Source: JBGQDM01 sp041495845 (GTDB taxonomy: Bacteria > Acidobacteriota > Terriglobia > Terriglobales > Acidobacteriaceae). From it: DNA of 64,000 bases. Made by a program: the position numbers and the translations under genes. The stretch spans positions 24,886 to 88,885 of the forward strand of contig JBGQDM010000002.1 of assembly GCA_041495845.1 (NCBI GenBank). The letters are read 5' to 3'. Shown one piece after another: positions 36,101 through 42,440 of the stretch. Every line of letters starts with the position of its first letter. Position 1 is the first letter of the stretch. The notes below the pieces were generated by a model. The model saw only the letters and a program-made list of their open reading frames with translations, was not told the DNA's origin and did not search any database.

Positions 36101-36303
36101 TTTTGGGCGTGCTACCGCTGGTATTTGCTTCCGGCGCAGGGCAGGCGAGCCGGCACTCGGTGGGAACGACCGTGTTTGGCGGGATGATTCTTTCGACGGT
36201 GCTCAATCTCTTCTTCATCCCTGTGCTCTACGTGGTGGTGAAGGGGCTGACGGACTGGGGACGCGGGCCGGTGGTGGCGACGGCTCCGGCGCCGGGGGAT
36301 TAG
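33157..36303 (+). CDS. RND multidrug efflux transporter (HAE1, AcrB/MexB-like)
   Basis: Inner-membrane proton/drug antiporter, about 1048 residues, a normal AcrB length. Start region VDFFIHRPIFATVCSLI is the first transmembrane helix. The proton-relay Asp pair is in GLVVDDAIVVIEN and the Lys partner in GLASKNGILIVEFAEQ. Periplasmic porter segments are complete. The GTG at 33157 (GGAG upstream) is preferred; a GTG at 33151 is also possible, and longer frames would overlap the adaptor gene. No TolC-like channel gene follows, so an outer-membrane partner must be encoded elsewhere. Confidence 0.95.
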   Translation: MEQQRGSFVDFFIHRPIFATVCSLILVISGAVVIPLLPVAQYPELAPPQVTVTSFYTGANAQTVESAVTTPLEQAINGVEGMRYMTSTSGNDGTSQVSVTFNLGRNLDLAAVDVQNRVSTVTGRLPNEVKTTGLQITKNSGQFIMAVGFYGDKEQYNDQFISNYLDVYVRDALLRIPGVGNVIIFGERKYSMRLWLDPSRLAARALTASDVVNALRDQNVQIAAGQVGEAPAPPNQAYQVSVRAVGRLTEPAEFESIILKSSGGTLVRLRDVGRAELGAENYSGNLRFNGHSALGIGVQQLSQANALDVDRRVRETLERLSKRFPPGMKYAIAFDSTTVVGESIREVTYTLLLAIVFVILTMFLFLQDWRSTLIPAVTIPVSLIGTFLFIKLMGFSINTLTLFGITLATGLVVDDAIVVIENIKRHMGEEHVSAHRAASIAMGEVTGAVIATSLVLVSVFVPVAFFPGTTGKLYQQFSLTIAFSILLSAFNSLTFTPALSALILEGEKPKTTGVFGWIERQLRWITHTYRTSAEKALRWKYALIAVFFLGLGVTYWIFTQVPRSFVPDEDQGWFIINVQGPEGASLDYTTRVMGQVEAELAKEKDILAAFSVAGFSFAGSSPNRGLVFINMKPTAERRGQEHSAESIINRLRGPLLSISSATVIPFSPPPINGVGAFGGFQFELQDQSGNTLDALYSASRDLVKQGNARPELRGLFSAFTANDPQFVVNLDREKARTLQVPLSQISDAMQIYMGSAYVNDFDFNNRSYRVYVQADKQFRSAPQDIKQFYVRSDTGAMIPLDNLVKVTEQTTPQVISHYNLYRSAEINGVAAPGYSSGQAIAAMEDLAHKTLPGGMTYSWSGLSLEEIESGGQSLALFGLGLVFVYLTLAAQYESFVLPFIILLGVPMAMLGALGAQSLRGLENDVYCQIGLVMLIGLASKNGILIVEFAEQLRRKGMSVPQAAVEAARIRLRPILMTSFAFILGVLPLVFASGAGQASRHSVGTTVFGGMILSTVLNLFFIPVLYVVVKGLTDWGRGPVVATAPAPGD

Positions 36304-36422
36304 CATCGTGACCCCGCGATAGTGACCACGCCGAAACCCTTGGTGTGCTCCGTCCTTGTCGCGTTCTTGAGCGACAGGCGGGGGTTTTTCATCCACCCAG
36401 CGAAGTGCGAGATGGGCAATCT

Positions 36423-36608
36423 CTACCGGCACAGCGCCTCATCGTCGTGGAGCTTTCCGCAGACACATTTGGGCGGCGGTAATTTGCGGTCGGTGCTTCA
36501 GGACAACAGCCACGCCTTCATGTCCTCGTGGCGGACATAGTGGCCGGAGTTCATCTGGCGGTCTGCCTGGTGAACCTCAGCCATCATCTTCTCCTTGGTC
36601 TTCGCCAT
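36423..36608 (-). pseudogene. antitoxin-like small gene with an in-frame TGA
   Basis: The frame from ATG 36608 encodes MAKTKEKMMAEVHQADRQMN, then SGHYVRHEDMKAWLLS before TGA at 36500-36498. The same frame continues with STDRKLPPPKCVCGKLH to a TAG at 36425-36423. The pattern of charged helix, G-x-Y/F-V-x-HEDMK-x-WL, then S-(WGT)-D-x-x-LPPP is one I associate with short antitoxins, in which Trp-Gly stands where TGA-Ser is found here; the likely event is TGG to TGA. An AAGGAG precedes ATGs at 36587/36584, an alternative internal start. No toxin gene is adjacent, so it looks like a decaying orphan. Confidence 0.5.
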
Positions 36609-36654
36609 GAACACATGATTGCATAATGGAAGTGGGAGGCAGAGTTCCATACAC

Positions 36655-37101
36655 TCAGGGTGAGTTGTCGAGAAATTTGTGCCGCGTGGCCTCGTCGCTC
36701 CAGACGCAAGCCTCACGCGTTCCAAAAATGCGGTAGCGATGGCGGGCCAGCCAGCCGTAAGCGGCATCGCGCAAGAACCTGGGCAGAACTCGCGCCACCT
36801 TGCCCAGGACCTTCCAAATCCCGCCGAGAGCAACCAGCGCGAACAGTGCAGCATCGGACTTCACCAGCAGCTTTTCTTCCGGCTGGCCGAAATTCACCAG
36901 CACGCAGACGGTGTCCCTGGCCTCGGCGTTGTGCCGATGGTGGGCCAACGACTGACGCGCGAAATCACTCTGCAGCGCGGCAAAGCGGAAGCGATCACGC
37001 TGGTCGTGGCGGAGAAGAAACCGCACAGCGCCGGGACACAGGCCGCAGATGCCGTCATAGAGTACGAGAATGGTGTCCGGAGCGAGCGCGGGCGGGGACA
37101 T
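36655..37101 (-). CDS. DUF393 / thiol-disulfide oxidoreductase DCC family protein
   Basis: A 148-residue protein with the DCC hallmark LYDGICGLCPGAVRFLLRHD (DGxCxxC near residue 17), then FRFAALQSDFARQSL and LVKSDAALFALVALGG, the conserved order of DUF393. It is predicted to be a thioredoxin-like redox protein, but activity is not established. The ATG at 37101 is preferred; an in-frame extension to 37188 would read through the promoter of the divergent gene at 37163. Confidence 0.85.
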   Translation of the reverse strand: MSPPALAPDTILVLYDGICGLCPGAVRFLLRHDQRDRFRFAALQSDFARQSLAHHRHNAEARDTVCVLVNFGQPEEKLLVKSDAALFALVALGGIWKVLGKVARVLPRFLRDAAYGWLARHRYRIFGTREACVWSDEATRHKFLDNSP

Positions 37102-37110
37102 TGCTGGAGC

Positions 37111-37116
37111 TATAAT
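37111..37116 (+). promoter_or_regulatory. -10 box candidate for the LssY_C-domain gene
   Basis: A perfect TATAAT lies 46 bp before the ATG at 37163 in the divergent gap with the DUF393 gene. No good -35 is visible at the usual spacing. Confidence 0.4.
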
Positions 37117-37162
37117 ACGGGCAATTCTCGCAGCGGGTGAAATCACCCAGAGGCGTTTTCCA

Positions 37163-38269
37163 ATGACAAATTCCAAACGCTGGCGCAAGTGGTTGTGGCT
37201 GGTAGGCGTGTGTTTGTGGGGGCTGGCGGTGGCATCGGGTCAGACGCCGGGCACGGCGCGGGTCAGCCAGAAGGTCCAGGTGCCGGGCACGAAGCAGTGG
37301 ACCGATACGGGCATTGATGTGGCCACGGGCGAGCGCGTGGTGGTCGTGGCGCAGGGAGAAATTCGCTACCTTGCGAAGTTGGCTGGGCCGGCGGGATTGC
37401 CGCGTGACTGGCGCGATCTACTGCGGTCGCTGCCGGTGAATGGGGCCGGTGGCGGCACGTTGATCGGGCGCATCGGCGATGCGCCGGCGGTGCCATTTGT
37501 CATCGGCGCGAAGAAAGAAGTGACGGTGAACCGAGGCGGACGACTGTTCTTGGGCCTGAATCAGGGGGAGAAAGAAGCGGGCGAGGGCAACTTTGAGGTG
37601 CAGGTGGATGTGTTCTCAGCCAGCGCAGGCAGTGCTCCAGTGGCAACCGCGGCACCGCCGCCCGCCGCCGAAGCCAAGATCAGCCCGGACATCCTGCAGC
37701 AGGTTCCGCGACGCATTGGTGATAAAGAGGGCAACCCGGGCGACATGGTGAACTTCTTCATCGTGGGGCCGCGGGAAAAATTGACCATTGTGTTTCAGGC
37801 CGCCGGTTGGAACCTGGCCGACAAGACGAAAACGGAAGCGGTGGTGAACGCGCTGCTTTCGAGTTTGCAGAAAAATACATATCTTGCCATGCCCATGAGT
37901 GAGTTGTATCTGTTCGGGCGGGTGCAGGACTTTGGGTACGAGCATGCGGAACCGCTGCAGATGGTGGCGGAGCGGCACCACTTGCGGATTTGGAAAGCGG
38001 CGACGCAAGTTGACGGTCAAGACTTGTGGGTGGGCGCGGCGACGCATGACATCGGCTTCGATCGCGACCAGCGCAACAACGGCGTGACCCACAAGATTGA
38101 TCCGAACATTGATCTGGAGCGCGAGTACGTGGGCGACACCCTGAATAGCACGGGGCTGCTGAGTGCCCTGGGCCATGTGTTGCCGGCCGATCCCCTGACC
38201 GAAGCGCATACCGCAACCGGCGGAACGTTTCATTCGGATGGTCGGATTTTGGTGCTGCGGCTGAAGTAG
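37163..38269 (+). CDS. exported protein with PA-IL-like lectin region and LssY C-terminal domain
   Basis: A 368-residue protein. A signal peptide (WRKWLWLVGVCLWGLAVASG, cleavage near residue 26) leads to a beta-sandwich of about 120 residues resembling the LecA/PA-IL galactose-binding module (VQVPGTKQWTDTGIDVATGE ... GRLFLGLNQGE). A short Pro/Ala linker follows, then the LssY_C domain (about 180-368) with PGDMVNFFIVGPREKL, ELYLFGRVQDFGYEHAE, RHHLRIWKA and THKIDPNIDLEREYV. Neither domain's role is proven here; a surface or periplasmic carbohydrate-linked role is a reasonable inference. Confidence 0.75.
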   Translation: MTNSKRWRKWLWLVGVCLWGLAVASGQTPGTARVSQKVQVPGTKQWTDTGIDVATGERVVVVAQGEIRYLAKLAGPAGLPRDWRDLLRSLPVNGAGGGTLIGRIGDAPAVPFVIGAKKEVTVNRGGRLFLGLNQGEKEAGEGNFEVQVDVFSASAGSAPVATAAPPPAAEAKISPDILQQVPRRIGDKEGNPGDMVNFFIVGPREKLTIVFQAAGWNLADKTKTEAVVNALLSSLQKNTYLAMPMSELYLFGRVQDFGYEHAEPLQMVAERHHLRIWKAATQVDGQDLWVGAATHDIGFDRDQRNNGVTHKIDPNIDLEREYVGDTLNSTGLLSALGHVLPADPLTEAHTATGGTFHSDGRILVLRLK

Positions 38270-38298
38270 GCTGGCCTTACCGCGGTTAAGATAGTGCG

Positions 38299-39219
38299 AT
38301 GCAACTCTGGTTTGCGCATGGCAGCGACGTCAGCATCCGGCAGCAGTTGGTAACCCAAGTCATTCTGGGCATTTTGAGCGATGATCTGGCGCCGGGGCAG
38401 CGCCTGCCGAGCACGCGAAAACTGGCGCGACGCTTTCATCTTCATCCCAACACAGTCAGCGCGGGCTATCGGCAACTGCAGCGGGAAGGCTGGGTTGATC
38501 TCCGCCGCGGGAGCGGTGTGTACGTAAGAGACACCCGACCCGCGGCAGCCCTTGCGCCAGCACTCGCACTGGACCAGATGGTTGCCAACCTCTTCCGCTC
38601 GGCGCGAGGGTTAGGCGTTCCTTTGGCGGAGGTGCGCGCACATCTGGGGCAATGGCTGGAATTGCAGCCGCCAGACCATTTTCTTCTGGTAGAACCGGAC
38701 GAAGAGTTGAGGAAAATCCTGGTGTTGGAAATGCGGCGCGCCCTCACCCGTCCCGTGCGCAGCTGTAGCCTAAAGGAATGCCGCTCGCCGGAAACACGAG
38801 AGGGATCGATTCTGGCGGCGCTTCCCAAAACTGTGACGCTGATCCGCCCCTCGTTGCCGGCGAAGGCCGAGTTACTCACGCTGCAACTGCGCTCGGTACC
38901 CTCGTCGCTCGCGGGCTATCTACCCGCTCCGGCAGAAGCGCTGGTGGGGGTGGCTTCGCGCCTGCCCGAGTTTCTGAAGATAGCCCGCACAATTTTGATT
39001 GCAGCCGGATTCCACGCCGATCGCCTGGTATTGCGGGATGCGCGAAAGCCCCGCTGGCAGCGAGGTTTGGAGCAGACGGCGGCGGTCATTTGCGATGTAG
39101 GGACCGCGACCGAGTTGCCGAAGACGTGCCGTACGATTACTTTTCCCCTGCTCGCCGAATCTTCGATTACGGAACTGCAGCGTTACGAGGAATTTGTCCG
39201 CAGCCCCTTCGCGCCGTAG
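38299..39219 (+). CDS. GntR-family transcriptional regulator
   Basis: A 306-residue regulator. The N-terminal winged helix (about residues 10-80) reads SIRQQLVTQVILGILSDDLAPGQRLPSTRKLARRFHLH in part, followed by TVSAGYRQLQREGWVDLRRG, as in YtrA/MocR-type GntR proteins. The C-terminal 220 residues do not match an aminotransferase or a common effector domain that I recognise and look degenerate or lineage-specific. TAAGAT at 38287-38292 ends 6 nt before the ATG without a ribosome-binding site. A perfect 18-bp palindrome lies just after the gene. Confidence 0.82.
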   Translation: MQLWFAHGSDVSIRQQLVTQVILGILSDDLAPGQRLPSTRKLARRFHLHPNTVSAGYRQLQREGWVDLRRGSGVYVRDTRPAAALAPALALDQMVANLFRSARGLGVPLAEVRAHLGQWLELQPPDHFLLVEPDEELRKILVLEMRRALTRPVRSCSLKECRSPETREGSILAALPKTVTLIRPSLPAKAELLTLQLRSVPSSLAGYLPAPAEALVGVASRLPEFLKIARTILIAAGFHADRLVLRDARKPRWQRGLEQTAAVICDVGTATELPKTCRTITFPLLAESSITELQRYEEFVRSPFAP

Positions 39220-39236
39220 CCCGCCCCGGTGAACGG

Positions 39237-39254
39237 GACACTTTCGAAAGTGTC
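39237..39254. promoter_or_regulatory. 18-bp perfect palindrome
   Basis: GACACTTTCGAAAGTGTC is a perfect palindrome 17 bp after the GntR gene stop and about 45 bp before the next gene's start. It has no T-run after it on either strand, which favours an operator over a terminator. Confidence 0.45.
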
Positions 39255-39299
39255 ACAAGTCCACAACCACTGGTTCGATGCCACCGCTAGGATGCGGGT

Positions 39300-39779
39300 G
39301 TGCGGCATTCACAAACAGCTCGCGTCGTACTGGTCGTGATCGCGTTGACATGGAGCGCGCGGGCTCAAACGGGAGACTGGCGCACGGTAAAGCGCCTCCC
39401 GCCGGGCACGAGAATTTCCGTGAAGGCGGGCAGGTCGCCGATCCATTCCATCATTTGCCTCTTTGAGCGGGCCAGCGACGACACGCTGGTGTGTGAACGC
39501 GTCCTCAGCGGGTCCACCCGGCGCGTGGTTCCGCCCGAAGCGGTCTACGAGCGGGCAGGGGTGCGCGAGGTACGCCTCGAACGCAGCGACGCTTCGAATA
39601 TTGCAGTGGGAGCTGTCCTCGGCGGCGGTGTCGGCGCCACCCTCGGCGCCACTACAACTCGTGATCGCACGGCCCGCGGCGCAGGGGCTCTCCTTCTCGG
39701 AATTGGAGGTGCGGCGTTGGGTGGGTATCTGGGCAAGGAATTCCCGATCCTGCACGGCGAAGTCGTGTATCGACGCTAA
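39300..39779 (+). CDS. exported glycine-zipper protein of unknown function (159 aa)
   Basis: A signal peptide (RHSQTARVVLVVIALTWSARA, cleavage near residue 22) precedes a beta-rich region and then a Gly/Ala-rich hydrophobic stretch (NIAVGAVLGGGVGATLGATT and AGALLLGIGGAALGGYLG) typical of glycine-zipper proteins that insert in or associate with membranes. The family is not otherwise recognised. The GTG at 39300 is 6 nt after TAGGAT (39288-39293), fitting a leaderless mRNA. It is co-oriented with the GntR gene and follows the palindrome at 39237. Confidence 0.65.
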   Translation: MRHSQTARVVLVVIALTWSARAQTGDWRTVKRLPPGTRISVKAGRSPIHSIICLFERASDDTLVCERVLSGSTRRVVPPEAVYERAGVREVRLERSDASNIAVGAVLGGGVGATLGATTTRDRTARGAGALLLGIGGAALGGYLGKEFPILHGEVVYRR

Positions 39780-39788
39780 GACTCGCAC

Positions 39789-39841
39789 TGACGTCACGGT
39801 GCGGGCGTGACCGGTGTCACGGCGGGCGAAGCATAAGTCAC
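39789..39841. promoter_or_regulatory. cluster of GTGAC/GTCAC half-sites upstream of the aminotransferase gene
   Basis: TGACGTCA (39789-39796), GTGACCGGTGTCAC (39807-39820) and GTCAC (39837-39841) crowd the gap between the glycine-zipper gene and the aminotransferase gene. They could be operator half-sites or simply a weak hairpin region. Confidence 0.3.
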
Positions 39842-39889
39842 ATCCGAGGGGTTTCAGGCGCATCTAAAATAAGGACGGAGGCGGGCCTC

Positions 39890-41131
39890 ATGTCCACGAT
39901 CTGGCTGGATCGATTTTCTCTGCGCGCCAAACAAGTCAAGAGCTCGACCATCCGGGAACTGCTCAAGATCACGCAGCGTCCGGAAGTGATTTCGTTTGCC
40001 GGAGGATTGCCGGCGGCGGAATTGTTTCCCGTGCCGGAAGTGGAAGCGGCCTGTGCCCGCGTGTTGCAGGAGCGAGGGCGGGCCGCGCTGCAATATAGCC
40101 CCACCGAAGGGTACGAACCGCTGCGGGAGATGATTGCGCGCAACTTGCAGCGCTACGGGATCCCCGCCAGCGCGGAAAATGTTCTCATTACTTCGGCATC
40201 ACAGCAGGCGCTGGACTTGATCGGAAAATTGTTGATCAACCCGGGCGATCGTGTGCTGGTGGAAGCGCCGACGTATCTGGGAGCGCTGCAGGCGTTCAGC
40301 CTGTATGGCGCGGAATATCTGAGCGTACCGGATGATCATGACGGGTTGCGCACGGAGTTGCTGGAGAAGCCGCTGCGCTCCGCGCCGAAATTCTTGTATG
40401 TACTGCCAAACTTCCAGAACCCGGGCGGCACAACGCTCTCCGAGGGTAGGCGGCACGAACTGGTGCTGCTGGCGGAGCGCTATGGCGTGCCGATTGTGGA
40501 AGACGATCCCTATGGCCAACTGCGCTATGAAGGGGAACACCTGGCGCCGCTGGTGGCGGTGGACCGCGAGAATCTGCGTCGCGACAATGGATACAGCATT
40601 GGCAACGTGATTTATTTGAGCACGTTTTCGAAAACGCTGGCGCCCGGTTTGCGTCTGGGCTGGATGGTGGCGCCGCCCGAGGTAATTGGCAGGCTGGTGC
40701 AGTTGAAGCAAGGAACCGACCTGCATACGTCCACGTTCACGCAGATGGTGGCATATGAAATTGCGAAAGATGGCTTTCTGGATGAGCACGTGAAGCGGAT
40801 GCGGCCGGTGTATCGCGCGCGGCGGGACGCGATGCTGGCGGCGCTGGATGAGTTCTTTCCGCGAGAGTGTCAGTGGACGCGGCCGCAAGGCGGATTGTTC
40901 CTCTGGGTGACGCTGCCGGACGGCAGCGATGCCGACAAACTGCTGGAGCAGGCGTTGCAGGAGAACGTGGCGTTCGTTCCTGGAGGCTGCTTCTTCGCCA
41001 ACGACGGAAAAGCAGGGAAGCGTCACCTGCGGTTGAACTTCTCGAACGAGCAGCCGGAAAGAATCCGCGAGGGCATTCGGCGGCTGGGAGTGGCGGTGGA
41101 GCGGCATGTGGCGGGGAAAGTAACGGCATAG
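39890..41131 (+). CDS. PLP-dependent aminotransferase (MocR-C/LysN-like, fold type I)
   Basis: A 413-residue class I/II aminotransferase resembling 2-aminoadipate and aromatic/branched-chain aminotransferases. Conserved points: PEVISFAGGLPAAELFP, LQYSPTEGYEPLREMIA, VLPNFQNPGGTTLSEGRR, the PLP Asp/Tyr region VEDDPYGQLRY and the Schiff-base Lys in STFSKTLAPGLRLGW (about residue 246). The substrate cannot be fixed. GGAGG precedes the ATG at 39890. There is no DNA-binding domain, so it is an enzyme rather than a MocR regulator. Confidence 0.9.
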   Translation: MSTIWLDRFSLRAKQVKSSTIRELLKITQRPEVISFAGGLPAAELFPVPEVEAACARVLQERGRAALQYSPTEGYEPLREMIARNLQRYGIPASAENVLITSASQQALDLIGKLLINPGDRVLVEAPTYLGALQAFSLYGAEYLSVPDDHDGLRTELLEKPLRSAPKFLYVLPNFQNPGGTTLSEGRRHELVLLAERYGVPIVEDDPYGQLRYEGEHLAPLVAVDRENLRRDNGYSIGNVIYLSTFSKTLAPGLRLGWMVAPPEVIGRLVQLKQGTDLHTSTFTQMVAYEIAKDGFLDEHVKRMRPVYRARRDAMLAALDEFFPRECQWTRPQGGLFLWVTLPDGSDADKLLEQALQENVAFVPGGCFFANDGKAGKRHLRLNFSNEQPERIREGIRRLGVAVERHVAGKVTA

Positions 41132-41178
41132 CTCTCCGACCTCGGTAGATGGCGAAGTCTTATGCGCGCACCCTCGGG

Positions 41179-41934
41179 TCAAGATTTGGCCAGCATCGGC
41201 TCCACGGTCTTTCCAACTTGTGCCGCGATGTCCAGCAATTCGTCAAACGTGCACTGCTCTCCGATGAGTGACCAAAATTGACGGCCCACTAGGATGTCTG
41301 TACCGACTTCGAGGAACTGCCCGACGTAGTTTTTCTTGTAGGGCTGGCCATCACCGCACGGATTGTAGGCTGCAGAAGCAAGAGCCCGCGCATCGTGTCC
41401 CTTCCGTAGCGCCATGGTCTGGAGAATGAATCGTTTCATAGCGAGGCACTGGCCTTTGTTTGGGTCCGGTGTCTTCATCTCGAAATACAATTCCGTGCCC
41501 CCGCGAGTCTGAACAAAGAGGTCGGCAGTGACCGCCAAGGCTGCGCCGTTTGGCGATTGAACCGTCAATACCTCCCTGATGTCCTGTTCCCGATTCGGGA
41601 CTCTTTTCGGGATGCCCTTGTCCATCTGGTGCAGGATGGCCTCAATGTGGTTGGACGCCGCAGGCTGGATGTGGCCCTGCAGAGTGCACCCGCATTGGCT
41701 CTCGTTGTGGTACTGGTGAGCCACCAGGCGCGCAATTTCCTGGAACCAAGACCCCGAGCGGGTCGAGAATGATCGTTCTGATAGCGGTGCGGCAAATAGC
41801 GCCGGGAGCAAACGTGCATGGAATGGCTTCGTTTCCAAAGCGGGCTTCCTGGCGGCATTTTCCTGCAGGTACCGGGTCAGCTGGGACAGGAGGTAGGCGT
41901 GGATTGCTTCAGCAGTTGAGGGCGACAGAGACAT
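41179..41934 (-). CDS. TdeIII-like type II restriction endonuclease
   Basis: A 251-residue protein matching my memory of the TdeIII restriction endonuclease family: HIEAILHQMDKGIPKRVPNRE, then the nuclease core ADLFVQTRGGTELYFEMKTPD (Asp...Glu-x-Lys, a PD-(D/E)xK site) and PNKGQCLAMKR, and a C-terminal DILVGRQFWSLIGEQCTFDE. TdeIII itself recognises GGNCC; specificity here is untested. It is encoded beside a Vsr nuclease and a cytosine-5 methyltransferase. The ATG at 41934 has GAGG 7 nt upstream; an ATG at 41955 is possible. Confidence 0.8.
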   Translation of the reverse strand: MSLSPSTAEAIHAYLLSQLTRYLQENAARKPALETKPFHARLLPALFAAPLSERSFSTRSGSWFQEIARLVAHQYHNESQCGCTLQGHIQPAASNHIEAILHQMDKGIPKRVPNREQDIREVLTVQSPNGAALAVTADLFVQTRGGTELYFEMKTPDPNKGQCLAMKRFILQTMALRKGHDARALASAAYNPCGDGQPYKKNYVGQFLEVGTDILVGRQFWSLIGEQCTFDELLDIAAQVGKTVEPMLAKS

Positions 41935-41970
41935 CACGTTACCTCGATTCGACATTCACAAAATAATGCC

Positions 41971-42429
41971 CTAATTGCTACCGGCAAGAAGCAGCAGCTG
42001 GATTCGCGCGACGACCGACCGCAGCGACCGGGCACGGAGGCTGTGTTCCCAGACTCGAAGGCAGCGAACGCGGTCTGCCGCAAGCAGTCTACGGTTCGTC
42101 CGGTCACGCTCGCGATTCCGTCTAATCTTGGCCCTCCAGAAGGCCGAACGGGTCTTTGGAATATGCCCGCATCGGCTGCAACCGTGCCAGAAGCATCCGT
42201 CCACGAACACCGCCAAATTGCTCTTGGGGAAATAAAAGTCCGGCTTCCCGCGGATTGCCGGGGTATGGAGCACCCAACCGGTGATCCCTGACCTTACGAG
42301 CGCCATCTTAAGGGATAGTTCCGTTGATCGATTGCTTTTGCCGCGAATCGCCGACATAATGCGAGTACGCTGCTCCGACACGCCACGGAACCGGCCGTTC
42401 GCAAGTTTGGATTTTAGAAAGCGTTCCAT
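41971..42429 (-). CDS. vsr: very short patch repair endonuclease (Vsr)
   Basis: A 152-residue nuclease that nicks 5' of T in T:G mismatches left by deamination of 5-methylcytosine. RTRIMSAIRGKSNRSTELSL, then IRGKPDFYFPKSNLAVFVDG (catalytic Asp), GCFWHGCSRCGH (zinc/metal-site His and Cys) and FWRAKIRRNRERDR are all Vsr hallmarks. It lies between the endonuclease and methyltransferase genes, on the endonuclease strand (36 bp from it). The ATG at 42429 is preferred; a frame extending to 42462 would overlap the divergent methyltransferase start. Start codons of the two genes are only 11 bp apart. Confidence 0.9.
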   Translation of the reverse strand: MERFLKSKLANGRFRGVSEQRTRIMSAIRGKSNRSTELSLKMALVRSGITGWVLHTPAIRGKPDFYFPKSNLAVFVDGCFWHGCSRCGHIPKTRSAFWRAKIRRNRERDRTNRRLLAADRVRCLRVWEHSLRARSLRSVVARIQLLLLAGSN

Positions 42430-42440
42430 TTCAAGCAGCC

